Positions 39,772 through 51,714 of a stretch of 64,000 bases of DNA are shown here, in pieces (position 1 is the first letter of the stretch; the number at the start of each line of letters is the position of its first letter). The position numbers and the translations under genes were made by a program. Source of the DNA: Chromobotia macracanthus (taxonomy: Eukaryota > Chordata > Actinopteri > Cypriniformes > Botiidae); NCBI GenBank assembly GCA_036877525.1, contig JAZGTH010000019.1, positions 4,344,501-4,408,500 of the forward strand, read 5' to 3'. Under the pieces are notes generated by a model, which worked only from the letters and a program-made list of their open reading frames with translations, had not been told where the DNA came from and made no database searches.

Positions 39772-41236
39772 AAAAAAGGCTAATTGCATGTGAAATTTAT
39801 TAGGGTTTTTGCATGTTATTTTTGTGTTTCACGCTTTTGTCAACTTTTCATTTGATTTCTACCGAGAACTCACTGTAACAGTTTTAAAAAATAAGATTCC
39901 TTGGTTATCGCCCAAGTGCTCTCTGTTTATATATCAAATATAATTTCGCTACGTATGAACCGCCGGAGGTCCGGAGGCGAAGTCATTGCCCGATAGGGCA
40001 TCAAGTCAGCTGCGCAAGCTTTCAGACGCGGCCTGCGACGCTGCCGCACGCCTGCGTGTCAATCAAACGCTCGGCTACTAAATTCAGCCCTGGATTCCTC
40101 TTACGGCTCCTGTTACAACTGCAAACTTAAATCAGCAACTGCAAGCGAGCGACACGACTTAATAATAATGATTGTTATGAACGAAGCTGCCTAAACATGA
40201 AAAGCAAAACGCCAAACCATTACAAATGCACGCATGACGTGCCATTTTAAAAATCCGCTTATGCAACGCAATGAATAAAACAGGTTTATTAGATGAGTCT
40301 AATCTGATTTCGCAGACTAGTGTAAAACGAGTTAAAAATTCAAAAAGGGATCTTGACACTCCCATTAACCTACTTGTATGATATCGTAATCATAAAACAA
40401 TAAGCTGAAAATACAAACGTGCTCTCTCTCTCTCTCTCTTTAATTATTATAAAGATTTGTGTTACTTCTTGTACACACAGACTGACACTGAAACAAAATA
40501 TGAGAATAAAACCATCTGTGTGACTAACACACCACAACTACAACGTCCAAACTTAAACACTTACTTTATCCAGCAAGTTTATTGTGTTACATTCAGCAGC
40601 ACGGCTACGAACCGGCAAAATATCTGAATGGCATAAGCCTGAAGTTGCATTTTATTCTTAAAACTGACTGTTTACTTCTTATAAACGCTCACATCTTAAC
40701 ATGGCATTCAGTCGATGTATAATGCACGACATTATATCGAGCACAACAGCGATTGCAGACAAAGAATAACGGGACATGAGAGATTTAAGACGGGAGGCGC
40801 TCCGACAGCGAGTGAGGGAGTGTGTCTACAGCCCGCAGTTAAAGAACCAATGATGATCATAATTAAACTACATTACGATTATGAGAAACAACGCCGACCT
40901 AATATTAAACATTATTTAAGGTTTAACAACATCAATATAATTTTTTAACATATTATAGTCCGGTTAGCCAGTATGCTAGCAGGCTGCAGATGGAGACCCT
41001 GGCCATGCCCTCGGTGCTGAAATAACTGTTTTTTTATAGCCAAGTACTTAATACCTAGAATTCGGACCATTTCCAATGAATCTTTCTCATCAGACATCAT
41101 TACAGGCAGTATTAATCATTTAGATGTTTGATAATTAGCGAAATAAGGCTGCGATGCCCAAGCCTCGCCTTTCTGACAGATCCCATAACAGAGAGAGGTG
41201 CTTTTTCTGCAAAAAGCGAGTGGCTTCTGTGGATAC

Positions 41237-41560
41237 CTTCAGTGATGACAGCCCCGGTGCACGTACAAATCCCTTCCAAGGAAATACGATGATGTGGTTT
41301 ATTTCCAAACGGACGGCTTTCCAAACCCGGTTAGTCAGATGAAACAAGCAGACAAAATCCGCCGGCTTGTCTCTCCAGTGATGGGAGCAGAATGAATCCA
41401 CGCGTTGCTGTGGGTATCTAGGAAATGCTCGTCTCCCTGCCAAATAATGATCCCTCCCATTGAATGCCCAGCCACACCGACGACGGGTGCTGAGTATGCG
41501 ACCGCTTGCTAAATAGTGAGCCGTGCGTTACCAAATGGTCAAATCGCGGAGGCTTGTCTA
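41237..41560 (-). other. Candidate 5' untranslated exon of ctnna2
   Basis: The minus strand downstream of the NRF1-type site is mixed in composition. It reaches a donor-like CTGAAG followed by GTATCC, with the GT at 41235-41236. An alternative donor, AAA followed by GTAAGT, lies near 40560. Both borders are guesses; the entry marks where an upstream exon should be sought. Confidence 0.25.
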
Positions 41561-41561
41561 A

Positions 41562-41573
41562 TGCGCATGCGCA
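41562..41573. promoter_or_regulatory. Palindromic NRF1-type site
   Basis: TGCGCATGCGCA is a full palindromic match to the NRF1 consensus (YGCGCAYGCGCR). Such sites are typical of CpG-rich, TATA-less vertebrate promoters and lie close to transcription starts. Confidence 0.6.
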
Positions 41574-41814
41574 GTGAGACGGGCGAGAAAGAGCGCAGCC
41601 CGGATGGGCGGGGAGATGATGTTGCTGCGCATCTTTGTTAAATAGTGATGGCTCAGCTGGAGGATGGAAAGCTTTTTGTGAGCTGACAAGTGTTTGGATT
41701 TGCGTATGTAATCTCTTTTTATTTCTCTTGGGAAAGAGGCCCGTTAGGTCTGTGTGAGAAATATTGTTTGAATGTTTGTTTGTTTGTTTGTTTGTGTGAT
41801 GATGCATCATTCAA

Positions 41815-42021
41815 AGTACAGTCCCATATCATAGAAAGGTCAGGTTTGTTTTATTTCTCAAATGGTTACACGGATAAACGTTTTCCATCCAAGGTGAAAT
41901 TTCTGACATTATTTGCTCACCCTTGTGTCATTCCGTATTTATTTCATAAAAGGATACGCAACAGGATTGTTAGACATCTTTTCTCCATACAACCAAAAAG
42001 TAGAAGAAACAAGAAATCTGA

Positions 42022-42105
<84 letters not shown>

Positions 42106-42250
42106 CATATATGTAAGCATTATATTCTCAACTTTTATGGTTTCTTTAATGGTGCTTTCTTTTTGAAGCCTGACATCAGTTTTCCTCATTTTGTACAATT
42201 ACATATCATGGTTGTTGAGTAAATAATAACAGATTTATGGGTGACCTCTT
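41815..42250. mobile_element. Palindromic MITE with microsatellite centre
   Basis: The left arm ('ccatccaaggtgaaatttctgacattat' then 'ttgctcaccct...gtcattcc') and the right arm ('ttgttgagtaaataataacag' then 'atttatgggtgacct') are decayed complementary arms of the same cyprinid family seen at 15294. The self-complementary microsatellite at 42025-42105 sits at its centre, where the hairpin tip would be. Confidence 0.5.
42025..42105. repeat. Compound (CT)n(TA)n(GA)n microsatellite
   Basis: A CT run of about 34 bases is followed by a TA run of about 22 and a GA run of about 25. Because CT and GA are complementary and TA is self-complementary, the whole tract can fold into one hairpin. Confidence 0.95.
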
Positions 42251-42254
42251 TTTT

Positions 42255-43100
42255 TAAAGTGCCTGAAAACAAGTCACTCTCCACACGGTTAACCCTGTAT
42301 TGTGGACATCCATTGTTCCTCCAGGCATATGCTCGCCATGCTGTGTCATGCTGCTGTCAGTTATATATCAGAAGGCTGTCAGGACTACAAGCAAAGATAT
42401 TCACAAAACCACCACCCAGCAGCAGTGATGCGCCAGTCCTGCCAAGCTCTCCACAAGCAACTTTGGACATAAAAGTGTTTCCTACAGAATTCTGTTCTTG
42501 CGACTGGAGAGACTATCCACCTCTACAGCTAAATAAATAACATTTCTCTGAGCACAGTGGTACAGTGGTGAAGCCCCTGTAGATTATATTATATGAACTA
42601 TCACACAGATAGTTCATATAATATGGACTTTCATTGGGCAGTGAGAAAACCAAGTGTATCTTCCTTTATAATGTAAAATAATTGGAAGCATAATAGAACT
42701 CTGCTTGTGTTACACTAATGTGATCCGTTATTTTTGTTGATTCTCACTCCACCTCTGCCAGAGACTGAATCTGCTGAATATATGTGTGAGGTTTACATAT
42801 TCATAAAACTGTAGTAAGCAAGTGACCTGGCAACATGACCTTCCCTCTAAAATAACATACAATTTAGGATGGGTAGAAAAGTCTTTATTTACTGCAGCCT
42901 ATGAAACTATACTTCACACTATGCTTTGACCAAATCTAAAAATCGATTAATTTCAAACACACGCTTTATTTAGATCTCAAAGAACACAGGGGCATTTTCT
43001 TCTTTGCACACATATAACCTCTGATCACAGCAACTTGACTTATGTGATTTAATAGTCACCTTTCAGATCCGTGTTTATTTGTTAGTGTTGCAATTATTCT
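42255..43100. other. Non-coding, with a perfect AT-rich hairpin
   Basis: A perfect 16-bp inverted repeat (42586-42601 and 42609-42624) encloses a 7-base loop. Otherwise nothing is recognised. Confidence 0.5.
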
Positions 43101-43102
43101 GC

Positions 43103-43250
43103 TTGCCTGTAGCTCAACTGGTAGTCTGTTGTGCTTTCAACGTGAAGATTGTGGGTTTGAATCCCAGGGGCAATGCATACTGATAAAACATATTGCTTAA
43201 ACATAAGTTTTTTTAATAGAAGGGCCTGCCAAATGCATAAGTATAAATGA
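43103..43250 (+). mobile_element. tRNA-derived SINE, nearly complete
   Basis: The head is a tRNA-like A-box 'tagctcaactggtag' and a B-box 'gggtttgaatccc' at 43153-43165. The tail is 'gggcctgccaaatgcataag' followed by taaatgag, matching the 'gtctgccaaatgcataaatgtaaa' tail typical of fish SINEs. Confidence 0.75.
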
Positions 43251-43254
43251 GTAC

Positions 43255-45975
43255 CTCCTTTACTTACGGCCTTCAGATATCTGGAGATGTTCTGTTTAAG
43301 TTCGTTTGCTCTCACAGACAAATGCTCACCAGCACAGGGGAGATCTCTTGAGCACTGTGCTTCTGAATTTAAAGACAGTTTCAGAGCCCAGAGTAAGCAG
43401 GCAATTAGAAAAAGCTGAAGTTGTGCTTTGCATGGGGAACAGGACTAAACTTGAATTTATGCCAAATATTAGGTCAGTTGTAAGACAGCTTAATGCCTCC
43501 TTTGGGATGTGATAAATGTAAACATTGAAAATGAACTGAAGGGGTCAACAAAAGTGGCTTTATGGTAACAGTAATAAACAATATTAAGCTCCTTCACTCT
43601 TTCTTTTTGCCTCCAGTACGGTCTTTTTGCTAAGGAGTTTGGACATAGTGGGTAGGATCTATGTTTTTTTAGGGGGCTTATGGCAGTCACAGTAATAGCC
43701 GTAGTCCTGCCCAACCCCTCTCAGACCACCATCTGCTGCTTTCCGCTCTATTCATCTGGAACAAATCAGCTATTGAGAGGAAAACAATCTGAGCCAAACC
43801 TGTTTGTTTGTTTGTTTGTTTTGAATATGTACATTTATGCTTACCCATCATGTAAAGACAATTCTATATAATCCTATATATAATTTACTTTATAGAATAC
43901 ATACATACATAGCCATACACTTGTGGCCCCAATACCCTGTCCATCTGTTGACTGCACAAGTTTAAAGCCCCCATGTCACCCAGTTGGACACCAAAACCCT
44001 GATATTTATTAACGTGGAGCCATCCAAAGGTATCTATACATCACTCTGCTGTACTGACAAGCCTTCCCTGTGATTCCACTTCTTTTGCGTTTTACAACAT
44101 TCTCAGTTCTAGGAAGCACAGGATTGTGGGATAGATGTGGTTGAGTTTCTGGTGATGCAACACTGGGTGTGAGGACTGTAATTTCCTCCTCCGGCAATAG
44201 GTAATAAAGCTTTAGTCACAGCACACACCTGTGGATAGAAACAGGGAGAAACTGATATTGGCTGTGAATGCTGAGAATATGGTGGGGATTAGCCTTTACC
44301 TGCCTGCTGTGAAGAATTTCTTGAGTATTCCACCTGACTGTCTGATTTAAAGGAAAGCATATGGCAAACTAAAAACACAGCGACTCCACTGGAATTAATA
44401 TTGCAGGTTGACCTAGACTTGACCGATGTAATGGGCCAATCAAATGCCATCATTATGTTTCCCATATGTGACGTGAGGAAAAGTTTAGCAGTCACTTTGC
44501 TCCAAACTGAATTGAATCTGTGAGGATAGCATAACAGATTTCTAAAACAAGGTAGAAATTTTAAATGAGCTTATCTTTGTTAAAAGCCTTGTTAAATGTT
44601 ATATAGTCTTGAGTTTAAAAAAATACACATTTCTCCAGAATTTCAGAATGTTACTATTAAAATACCTTGTAGTATGTGTGGTTTAAAAAATTTTTCACAC
44701 GTTCCAAAATATTATTTCTCCAGTTTGACATCAAATGTTGTTTGTAAGCCTTTTAATGGAATAGGATTTGAAAGTTATGACATAAGATGAGGGTAAGAGA
44801 TTTATTAAAAAGTGTGAATAATCAAAGATTTTGAAATATAGCACTCAAAAGGTTTGTATGTATATATGTACAATATATATATATATATAGTGTATATATA
44901 TATTTGTATATATATATATATATACAAATTACACATAAATACATGTACATATTTTACATATGTGACATATGTCACTAATCACTAATATATGAGTCACACA
45001 TTTATATATGTAACACATATGGCAATATCACTCTCAGTATTGGGACATATATGTTATATATTACATTTCTGTATGGGAAAACACTAAAAAGCACTATTTT
45101 TCTCATGCAAAAAGCCTCTCTAACTCAGGGCTATTCCACATCAACATCTTGACATGAACTGTATTAAGACAAGCTGTGTGAATTCAACAGAACTGTCAGA
45201 TGGCTTATTCAACAGTTCAGCTGGCAACAAACAATGTTTAATTATAATTAATGTTTGTAATGTTTAATAAGAGCACAACAGTGCAAATGAATATAAGAAT
45301 GGCTGGGAGAAAGACAGAGAGAGAGAGAATTTATGACTTGACAGCACATTTTCATTGCAGTGCAAGAATATCCCCAAGGTAAAAACTTAAGCCACCGCAG
45401 AATTCTGGCCAAAGTCTCCCGACACCTGGGTCATGAATAAAATAGCATTCATGATTTAATAACATGAGAAGGATGAATCATTCAGAGGACAGTCAAAATG
45501 ACTTATGGCCATACAGAGGTGTAACGACTGGTGCTACTGTGACTGTGTGGTAAGGGCTATGATCTTGTACATTTGGACCTAAGTTAGAATTTCCGTTCAG
45601 CCCATATGCCCAGTCCTTGTGTGCTGACTTTGAAAAGATGTTCTAGAAATGTCTTCTCTGTGATGTTTGACAAATATTCTCTCTAAGCTCCTTCCCAAGT
45701 CGAGGATAGGAACTAATGCTGTCATAGTGTTTCCTCTCTAGAAATTTACTGAAAGTAGCACAAGCTGTAGCACATCTAACTGATGTTTGGAGGGGATCCT
45801 GGAAATATGCAGTTTTACACAATATTATACACAGAATTGCAAACTTAGCTAGAACTTATCTTTGACTTGCACAAGTACATCCGGTCAGTATGACTTAAAA
45901 TGGAAAGTTGGTCACCAACACAACTAAATGAGCATAATTTGTTTTTATGCTTTATTTTGTTTTCTGTGTTTTATT
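43255..45975. other. Non-coding sequence
   Basis: No exon is recognised. A (TTTG)n tract lies at about 43801-43822. TA-rich palindromic tracts occupy about 44858-44930, including a perfect 28-base palindrome at 44902-44929. Confidence 0.4.
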
Positions 45976-45984
45976 TTTCATTAT

Positions 45985-46045
45985 ATGTAAAGCTGCTTTG
46001 AAGCAATGCAACATTGTAAAAGCGCTATATAAATTAACTGACTAA
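45985..46045 (+). repeat. Fish repeat 3' tail ('aagcgctatataaat')
   Basis: 'taaagctgctttgaagcaat' followed by 'gtaaaagcgctatataaatt' is a 3' tail I know from abundant teleost interspersed repeats. The 5' part is not recognisable. Confidence 0.5.
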
Positions 46046-46049
46046 TGAT

Positions 46050-48355
46050 AAATAAACATGATCCAAATCTTTAAACAATAAAATAGGGCTCTCATTTTAA
46101 TTTATTTAGTATTGCAAAAACAGGATGTGGGATGTTTTTAATCATTATTGTGACTACTTGCCAATATACTGTTCGCTTATTACTCTCCATCAAATTCTAA
46201 GCTATGAATAATGAAAAAAAGTAATAACTAGACTTTTACATGTTCTAAATAATATATGAGTGGTGCTAGTCCATGTTAAACTGTTGCCATGGTAAGGTGC
46301 CCTTGAAGTTGCTAAAGCATTGTTAGATTGTTGCCATTACTTGATTCATATCCATAGCATAAACCATGAGCAACAAATTACATTGTGAAAATCAATACTT
46401 AGAGTTTAGAGTTTTGTTTAAATCTCTTAATACTTTCCTTAGCCAGTAACCGCAGCTGTCCTTTGGTGGATGTGATCTATGACAACAAAAATAAGTTTTT
46501 GTGACACATTAAGTTTTGCCCTGCCTAGAGAACTTCTCTCTGCATGTAAGGCTGACTTTCCACTTATGAGAACATGGGCCTATTTGTGGCTGTGCCCCAT
46601 ATTCACCATGTAAAAGCCCAGGGGGGGTCAGTATTGAAATCTGAGGTTTTTGATTCATTCCCCATTTAGCCTCTTGTGTGTTCTACCGAGCTGTGACATT
46701 TCTAGAGCGTTTCTGGAGCTTTTGTAAGGATCACGTTTATTCAGTCTGTTATCAAAATGGCTACAAATGGGTACATTTCACCAGGTACACAACTGCTAAC
46801 TCCAAATTTAAACAAAAAGTTATTACTTAATGTTTAAGTAAAATAAGTCATTTAATTATTAAAATAAGTAACTTACTAAAATAAGTCATGTTTACAATTT
46901 TACAGTGTACACTAAGACAAAATATAAATCTATATAAATTAATAAATAATTAATTTATATAATGATCCACAGCACTATGATAATTTCAAGAAAATAACGA
47001 TAAAAAATACATTATCAGCTAAATTAAATGTTTCCATTTTAAGATAAGTGACAACATCACTGTAACTCACAATGCTGCCTCACATGCTGTAATTGCATTT
47101 CAGTTATATTTGCTGTGATAATCAGTGACATTCACTTCCTCTGAACTTTTGCTGGTAACTCCAGTCCTGCAAGAGATGCACAATGGGAGCTCATGTACCT
47201 AATGGCACCATGAATGATTTATGATGTTCCATTACCCAGGAGTAACTATTTTCTGTGTGATCAAACTTTGACGTGTGCATTATGGTCAAGTAATAGGCAG
47301 AATGCTATGACATTCCTGTTCTATCTTTCTATGCTGTACCAATGAACTATATCTCTCAGTAATGCACCCTTTAAGAATCCGACACCTGCTGTTATGGTAA
47401 GTTATGCACCAGCAGGTCCGAGCCACCTTTTTGGATTTGCACTTACTCAGGACACTGTACAGCAAAATCAATCAGAGATTTACAGCCACACACACACAGT
47501 TACTCACATATGTGGTTTACAGGGCCTCTCCACAGACATAATGATTTTTATACTGAGCTAATCAAATTTTCTATCCTCTTCCCCTAACCCCACACCTACA
47601 CCTAAGCTTTGCACAAAACATTTGGGATTTAGTTTAAAAAATGTTTACATTATATACATCATTAAACACATTTATAACCATATTTACCAATACACACATA
47701 CACACACACACACAAACAATTGACAAAACAATTACAAATTACATAATGAGTATGTTTCTCATTATTATTAGTCAGTATTTATGTAAGCTTGTTACATTGC
47801 AAAAATTAATTCTTTAATCAATATTGATTTGTTTTTCCATATAACAAAATACCCTTAAAACAAAGTAAATGACTTGAGAAGAAAGCCTGCATAAGATTTT
47901 ACTTAAAATGTTTTTCTTAGTTCATTATGGCTCATATCTGTTTAAAACTGTAGACAGTTTAAACTTCACAGTAATGCAAGTAATGCAATTCTGATAGAGC
48001 CAGTACTCAAATTACCAAAGCAAAGACTTAACATTCATTTTTCACAGTGTTGAGGGAACTATACGATTATTTCCCAGCATTTCATCACACCATGTTCGCA
48101 GTGCATAAACATTCCAGTTAATATTTGGTCTTCCATTTTAATTTTTTTTAAATCTTACTGTTTTCGTCTTCTGTTCAACTTGTTAAAATTTTAAAGCGGA
48201 TTTGACATGTTTGACGTGGAGTCTATGTTGGGAACAATTCTTGACACACAAACAAAAACAATTGACTATATATATATATATATATATATCAAAGTTTATA
48301 TTTATTATATATAAATAATAAACAAAGTTTATTATTATATATATATAATAATAAT
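46050..48355. other. Non-coding sequence upstream of the palindrome
   Basis: No exon is recognised. There is a short (CA)n tract at 47697-47713 and TA-rich tracts at about 48267-48355 just before the palindromic insertion site. Confidence 0.4.
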
Positions 48356-48388
48356 AACGCACATAATATTAGCACAACATTAATATGC

Positions 48389-48756
48389 TGTAAGGGGGCT
48401 GAGGCAGAAACTGAAGCAGGATCCAGTTGCGGATGTTTATTGGGGTTATCCATAATCAAAGTCGAAAATACAGGCAAAGGGTCGTAATAAACATAGACAG
48501 TCCAATCCAGGTGTCAAACAAAGGGGCTAGGCAAAAATCAGAAAACGAGAACCAAACAATAGGTAAATCACAGGTAAGCAGGCAGTAAAAGAGAATGCTT
48601 AGTCGTCAGGTGTTAAGCTGGCAATACTTCGCAACATGGCCATGTGGCAGCAAGGTTTATATAGATGCCAAACAGGAAGTAAGTTCAGAGTTCAGCAGAG
48701 GGAGCATGAGCAGTCAGTATTCCGGTGAGGGCTCCCTCTGCTGGCGTGATGTTACA
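48389..48756 (-). repeat. 3' LTR (368 bp)
   Basis: This LTR is nearly identical to 52949-53314. The TATA-like motif is at 48656-48663 and AATAAA at 48436-48441, in minus orientation. It is directly preceded on that strand by the polypurine tract. Confidence 0.95.
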
Positions 48757-48772
48757 GAACCCCCTCTAGGAG
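48757..48772 (-). other. Polypurine tract of the retrotransposon
   Basis: On the minus strand 'tagagggggttc' lies immediately before the TG of the 3' LTR. This is the expected position and purine run for the plus-strand primer of reverse transcription. Confidence 0.65.
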
Positions 48773-48821
48773 CACCTCCAGGTGCTCTACGTGGGCGTCC
48801 CCTGGACGTGGTGCTGGACGG

Positions 48822-49019
48822 TCAGGTCTGGCTCGATGAAACTCCTCCGTGGCGAGGATCCAGAATGTCCACTGCCGCTACCCACGATCTCTCCTCTGGC
48901 CTATCCTCCCAATCCACCAGGTATTGTAACTGACCCCCTCTTCGCCGTGAGTCAAGCAAGACGTTCACCTTGTAGGCCGGCGTCCCGCCAATATCCAGCG
49001 GTGGCGGTGGCTCCTGCAA
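48822..49019 (-). pseudogene. Chromodomain at the integrase C terminus
   Basis: A 65-codon open stretch reads 'YKVNVLLDSRRRGGQLQYL', then 'VDWEDRPEERSWVAA' and 'DILDP'. This is the chromodomain fold signature with its aromatic Y and W positions. In chromoviruses it tethers integrase to modified histones and guides insertion. One glycine-aromatic step usual after 'WE' seems missing. It lies in a different frame from the preceding integrase segment (48965-49267). Confidence 0.88.
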
Positions 49020-50130
49020 TATGGCCTCGGGTCAGCGTCCCGGTGGAAAGGTTTGAGGAGTGACACATGGAAAGAAGGAGAGATGCGGTAGTCAGCAGGA
49101 AGCTCTAATTGGTAAGTGACCTCATTAATCTGTCTTATGATTTTAAATGGGCCAACATACCTGGGAGAGAGCTCCTGCTCGGCAGACGTAATTTGAGATC
49201 CCTCGTGAGAGCCAGACCCTTTGTCCAGGTTGGTATGGAGGGTGTGGGCGACGGTGACGGTTAGCATTAATCTCCTGCCTCCTCACAGCCTTGAAGCCGT
49301 ACATGGGCACTGTCCCACACCCTCTCACTGTTACGAATCCAGTCGTTAACAGCAGGCACAGACGATGGTTCTCCTGACCACGGAACAGGGGAGGCTGGTA
49401 ACCCAGCACACATTGAAATGGTGTGAGTCCTGTAGAGGAGTGCGTGAGTGAGTTCTGGGCATACTCGGTCCAAGGGAGAAATTCAGCCCAGCGATGTTGT
49501 TCGCGGCTGCAGTAAGTCCGCAGGTACCTGCCGATCTCTTGGTTCAGCCTCTCCACCTGACCATTTGACTGCGGATGATAGCCAGAGGTTAAACTCACAT
49601 TGATATCTAACAGGTTACAAAAGGATTTCCAAACCTGAGAGGTGAACTGAGTTCCTCGATCTGATACAATGTCTTCAGGTAGACCATAGTTTCAAAGACA
49701 TGGTGGAACATGGCTTGAGCAGTCTCCATGGCAGTAGGTAATCCTTTTAATGGAACCAGACGACAGCTTTGGAGAAGCGGTCGACGATGACCAGGATTGT
49801 GGTGTAACCATCAGACAGGGGTAAGTCAGTGATGAAGTCGATGGAGAGGTGAGACCAAGGTCGTTTGGGGAATCGGGAGAGGCTGTAGAAGTCCCGTCGG
49901 CAGGTCCCTGGGAGTCTTGGACTGGGCGCAGATGGAGCAAGACTTGACATAATTGGCCACATCTTTGGTCATTGAAGGCCACCAGAAGGAATTCTGCACA
50001 AGTTTAAGGGTTCGTGAAATGCCGGGATGTCCCGTGCTGAGTGATGTGTGGACCCACTGGATGACCCGGTGACGTAGTGTCCGGGGAACATATTGTTTGG
50101 AAGGGGGCAGTTCGTTGGTGATGGTTCTGT
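48990..50130 (-). pseudogene. pol: Integrase pseudogene
   Basis: Integrase inserts the DNA copy into host DNA. The zinc-binding region is seen as 'STGHPGISRTLKLV' and 'CSICAQSK' near 49915-50050. The core's first Asp is in 'HLSIDFITDL' (about 49837-49839), the second in 'SDRGTQFTSQ' (about 49655) and the Glu in 'GYHPQSNGQVERLNQ' (49551-49553). The C-terminal part has 'LSPRYVGPFKI' and 'PSFHVSLLKPF'. These lie in three different frames with a stop after 'AVVWFH' near 49747. Confidence 0.9.
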
Positions 50131-50214
50131 GAGGACGGCCTGGTGAATTTCCTCCATTATGTCCCAGTTGACCGGAGCAACAAACAAGGCTGGACTTAGG
50201 ATGGGTTCAGGATT

Positions 50215-50700
50215 GTAGTTCTGTCGTGGGGATCATGGCGCCTGGATAGTGCATCTGCCTTGCTATTCTTGGAGCCTGGACGATAAGTGACTGTAAAATG
50301 GAATCGTGAAAAGAACAGAGACCATCTTGCCTGGCGTGAATTCAGACGTCGAGCAGACTTGACATACTCAAGGTTCTTATGGTCCGTGATAACTTGAAAA
50401 GGATGAGCTGCCCCCTCGAGCCAATGTCTCCACTCTTCATGGCAGCCTTCATTGACAGAAGCTCTTTGTTTCCCACATCATAATTAAACTCAGCGGGGTT
50501 AGCTTCCGAGAGAAAAGGCACACGGGAAAAGCTTGGGAGGTTGTCCGTGACGTTGAGAGAGCACGGCTCCAATCCATCAGAAGCATCGACCTCCACAATG
50601 AAGGGAGTTCTGGATCTGGATGTTTAAGGATGGGGGCCGTCGTGAAGCTGGTCTTGAGCTTTTGGAAGGCTGCATTGGCGGAAGCGCCCATGACAACCTC
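50215..50700 (-). pseudogene. pol: RNase H pseudogene
   Basis: RNase H removes the RNA template. 'EVDASDG' (first active-site Asp) and 'YDVGNKELLSMK' (Glu) occur in the 50342-50596 frame. 'HPFQVITDHKNLEYV' and 'SKNSKADALSR', the third and fourth active-site regions, occur in a neighbouring frame at about 50215-50420. The frame changes near 50420. All four acidic regions remain visible. Confidence 0.85.
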
Positions 50701-50799
50701 TTGGGTTTTCCCTTGAGTAATGAGGTGAGAGGTGCAGCAATAGAGCTGTAGTTCCTAATGAAGCGCCGATAAAGTTAGCAGCCAGGAACCTCTGCAATT

Positions 50800-51560
50800 C
50801 TTTCAACGTGAGGGCTGCGGCCACTCAGTGACGGCGGTTACCTTAGAAGCATCCATTTCAACGCCCTGGTGGCTGATGTTGTACCCCGGAATGTTGTCTG
50901 CTTCAATGAAACTCACATTTTTCAGTCTTGACATAGAGTTGGTGATTAAGAAGCTTGGAAAGAACACTCTTGACGTGAGTGACATGATCCTCTTCATTCA
51001 AGGAATAGATTAGGATGTCGTCAAGATATGCGATGACATACTTGTGGAGGACATCTTTGAAGACTTCATTTATGAAGGATTGGAAGACGGCTGGGGCATT
51101 GGCAAGCCAAAGGCTAACCAGGTATTCGTAGTGCCCCCTGGTGGTGAGAAAAGCTGTCTTCCACTCATCTCCGTCCCTGATGCGTATCAGGTTATAAGCG
51201 TTTCTCAATCAGTTTGGTAAATATTTTGGCCTTCCTGAGTTGTTCTAGGGCAGAAGGGACTAGAGGCAGTGGATACCTGAATTTAACAGTGACATTATTG
51301 AGGCCTCTGTAGTCGATGCACGGACGCAGACCCCCATCCTTCTTCTCCACAGAAAGCCGGCTGCAGCGGGAGAAGTAGAAGGACGGATAAAGCCAGCTTC
51401 CAAAGCCTCCTTGATGTAGTCCTCCATAGCCTGTGCTTCTTGCTGACAGCGGGTAGACTTTGCTTTTGGGAGGACACATGTTGGGAAGAAGGTCTATAGC
51501 ACAGTCCCAGTGCCGATGTGGTGGTAACTGTGTGGCTTTAACCTTGCTGAAGACCTCCAC
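50800..51560 (-). pseudogene. pol: Reverse transcriptase pseudogene
   Basis: RT copies element RNA into DNA. The fingers segment reads VEKKDGGLRPCIDYRGLN and 'KFRYPLPLVPSALEQL' in the 51192-51560 frame. The palm continues in another frame (50903-51208) with 'AYNLIRIRDGDEWKTAF' and the catalytic YLDD at 51017-51028, then 'VKTEKCEFH'. The frame changes near 51205, separating the first catalytic-domain aspartate region from YLDD. The catalytic motif itself is preserved. Confidence 0.92.
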
Positions 51561-51714
51561 TCGTTATAACCTTGGGGATCTTTGGTTGGGTCAGGCTCGA
51601 GGGCTCCCCATGCTTGTGGACAGACATGGACTGGACTGCTTAAGGGTAGAAGTGACTAAAACAGAATGGAGACCAGTGGGTCAGCTCACCCGTGCGCCAG
51701 GAGATGTGGGGATC

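Larger units (their letters stand above)
39950..41650 (-). promoter_or_regulatory. CpG-richer block, candidate ctnna2 promoter region
   Basis: This region stands out from the AT-rich surroundings. For example, 39952-40075 holds about 16 CpG dinucleotides, and more clusters lie at 40790-40825, 41150-41480 and 41500-41630. It includes a palindromic NRF1-type site at 41562-41573. Its position about 14 kb upstream of the ctnna2 start exon, which needs an upstream non-coding exon, makes it the best promoter candidate. No TATA box is evident. The direction and assignment are inferred. Confidence 0.45.

Noticed and set aside
41690..42166. 158-codon plus-strand ORF
   Set aside because: Mostly translated microsatellite (SLSLSL, YIYIYI, RERERE) and MITE arms.
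43103..43170. Possible tRNA gene
   Set aside because: Boxes A and B are present but a SINE body and tail follow, and stems do not pair as a functional tRNA. The same applies at 8936, 56910, 58399 and 63017.
49267..49473. Extra ORFs within the retrotransposon, both strands
   Set aside because: They are alternative-frame shadows of the broken integrase; the true domains lie in other frames.
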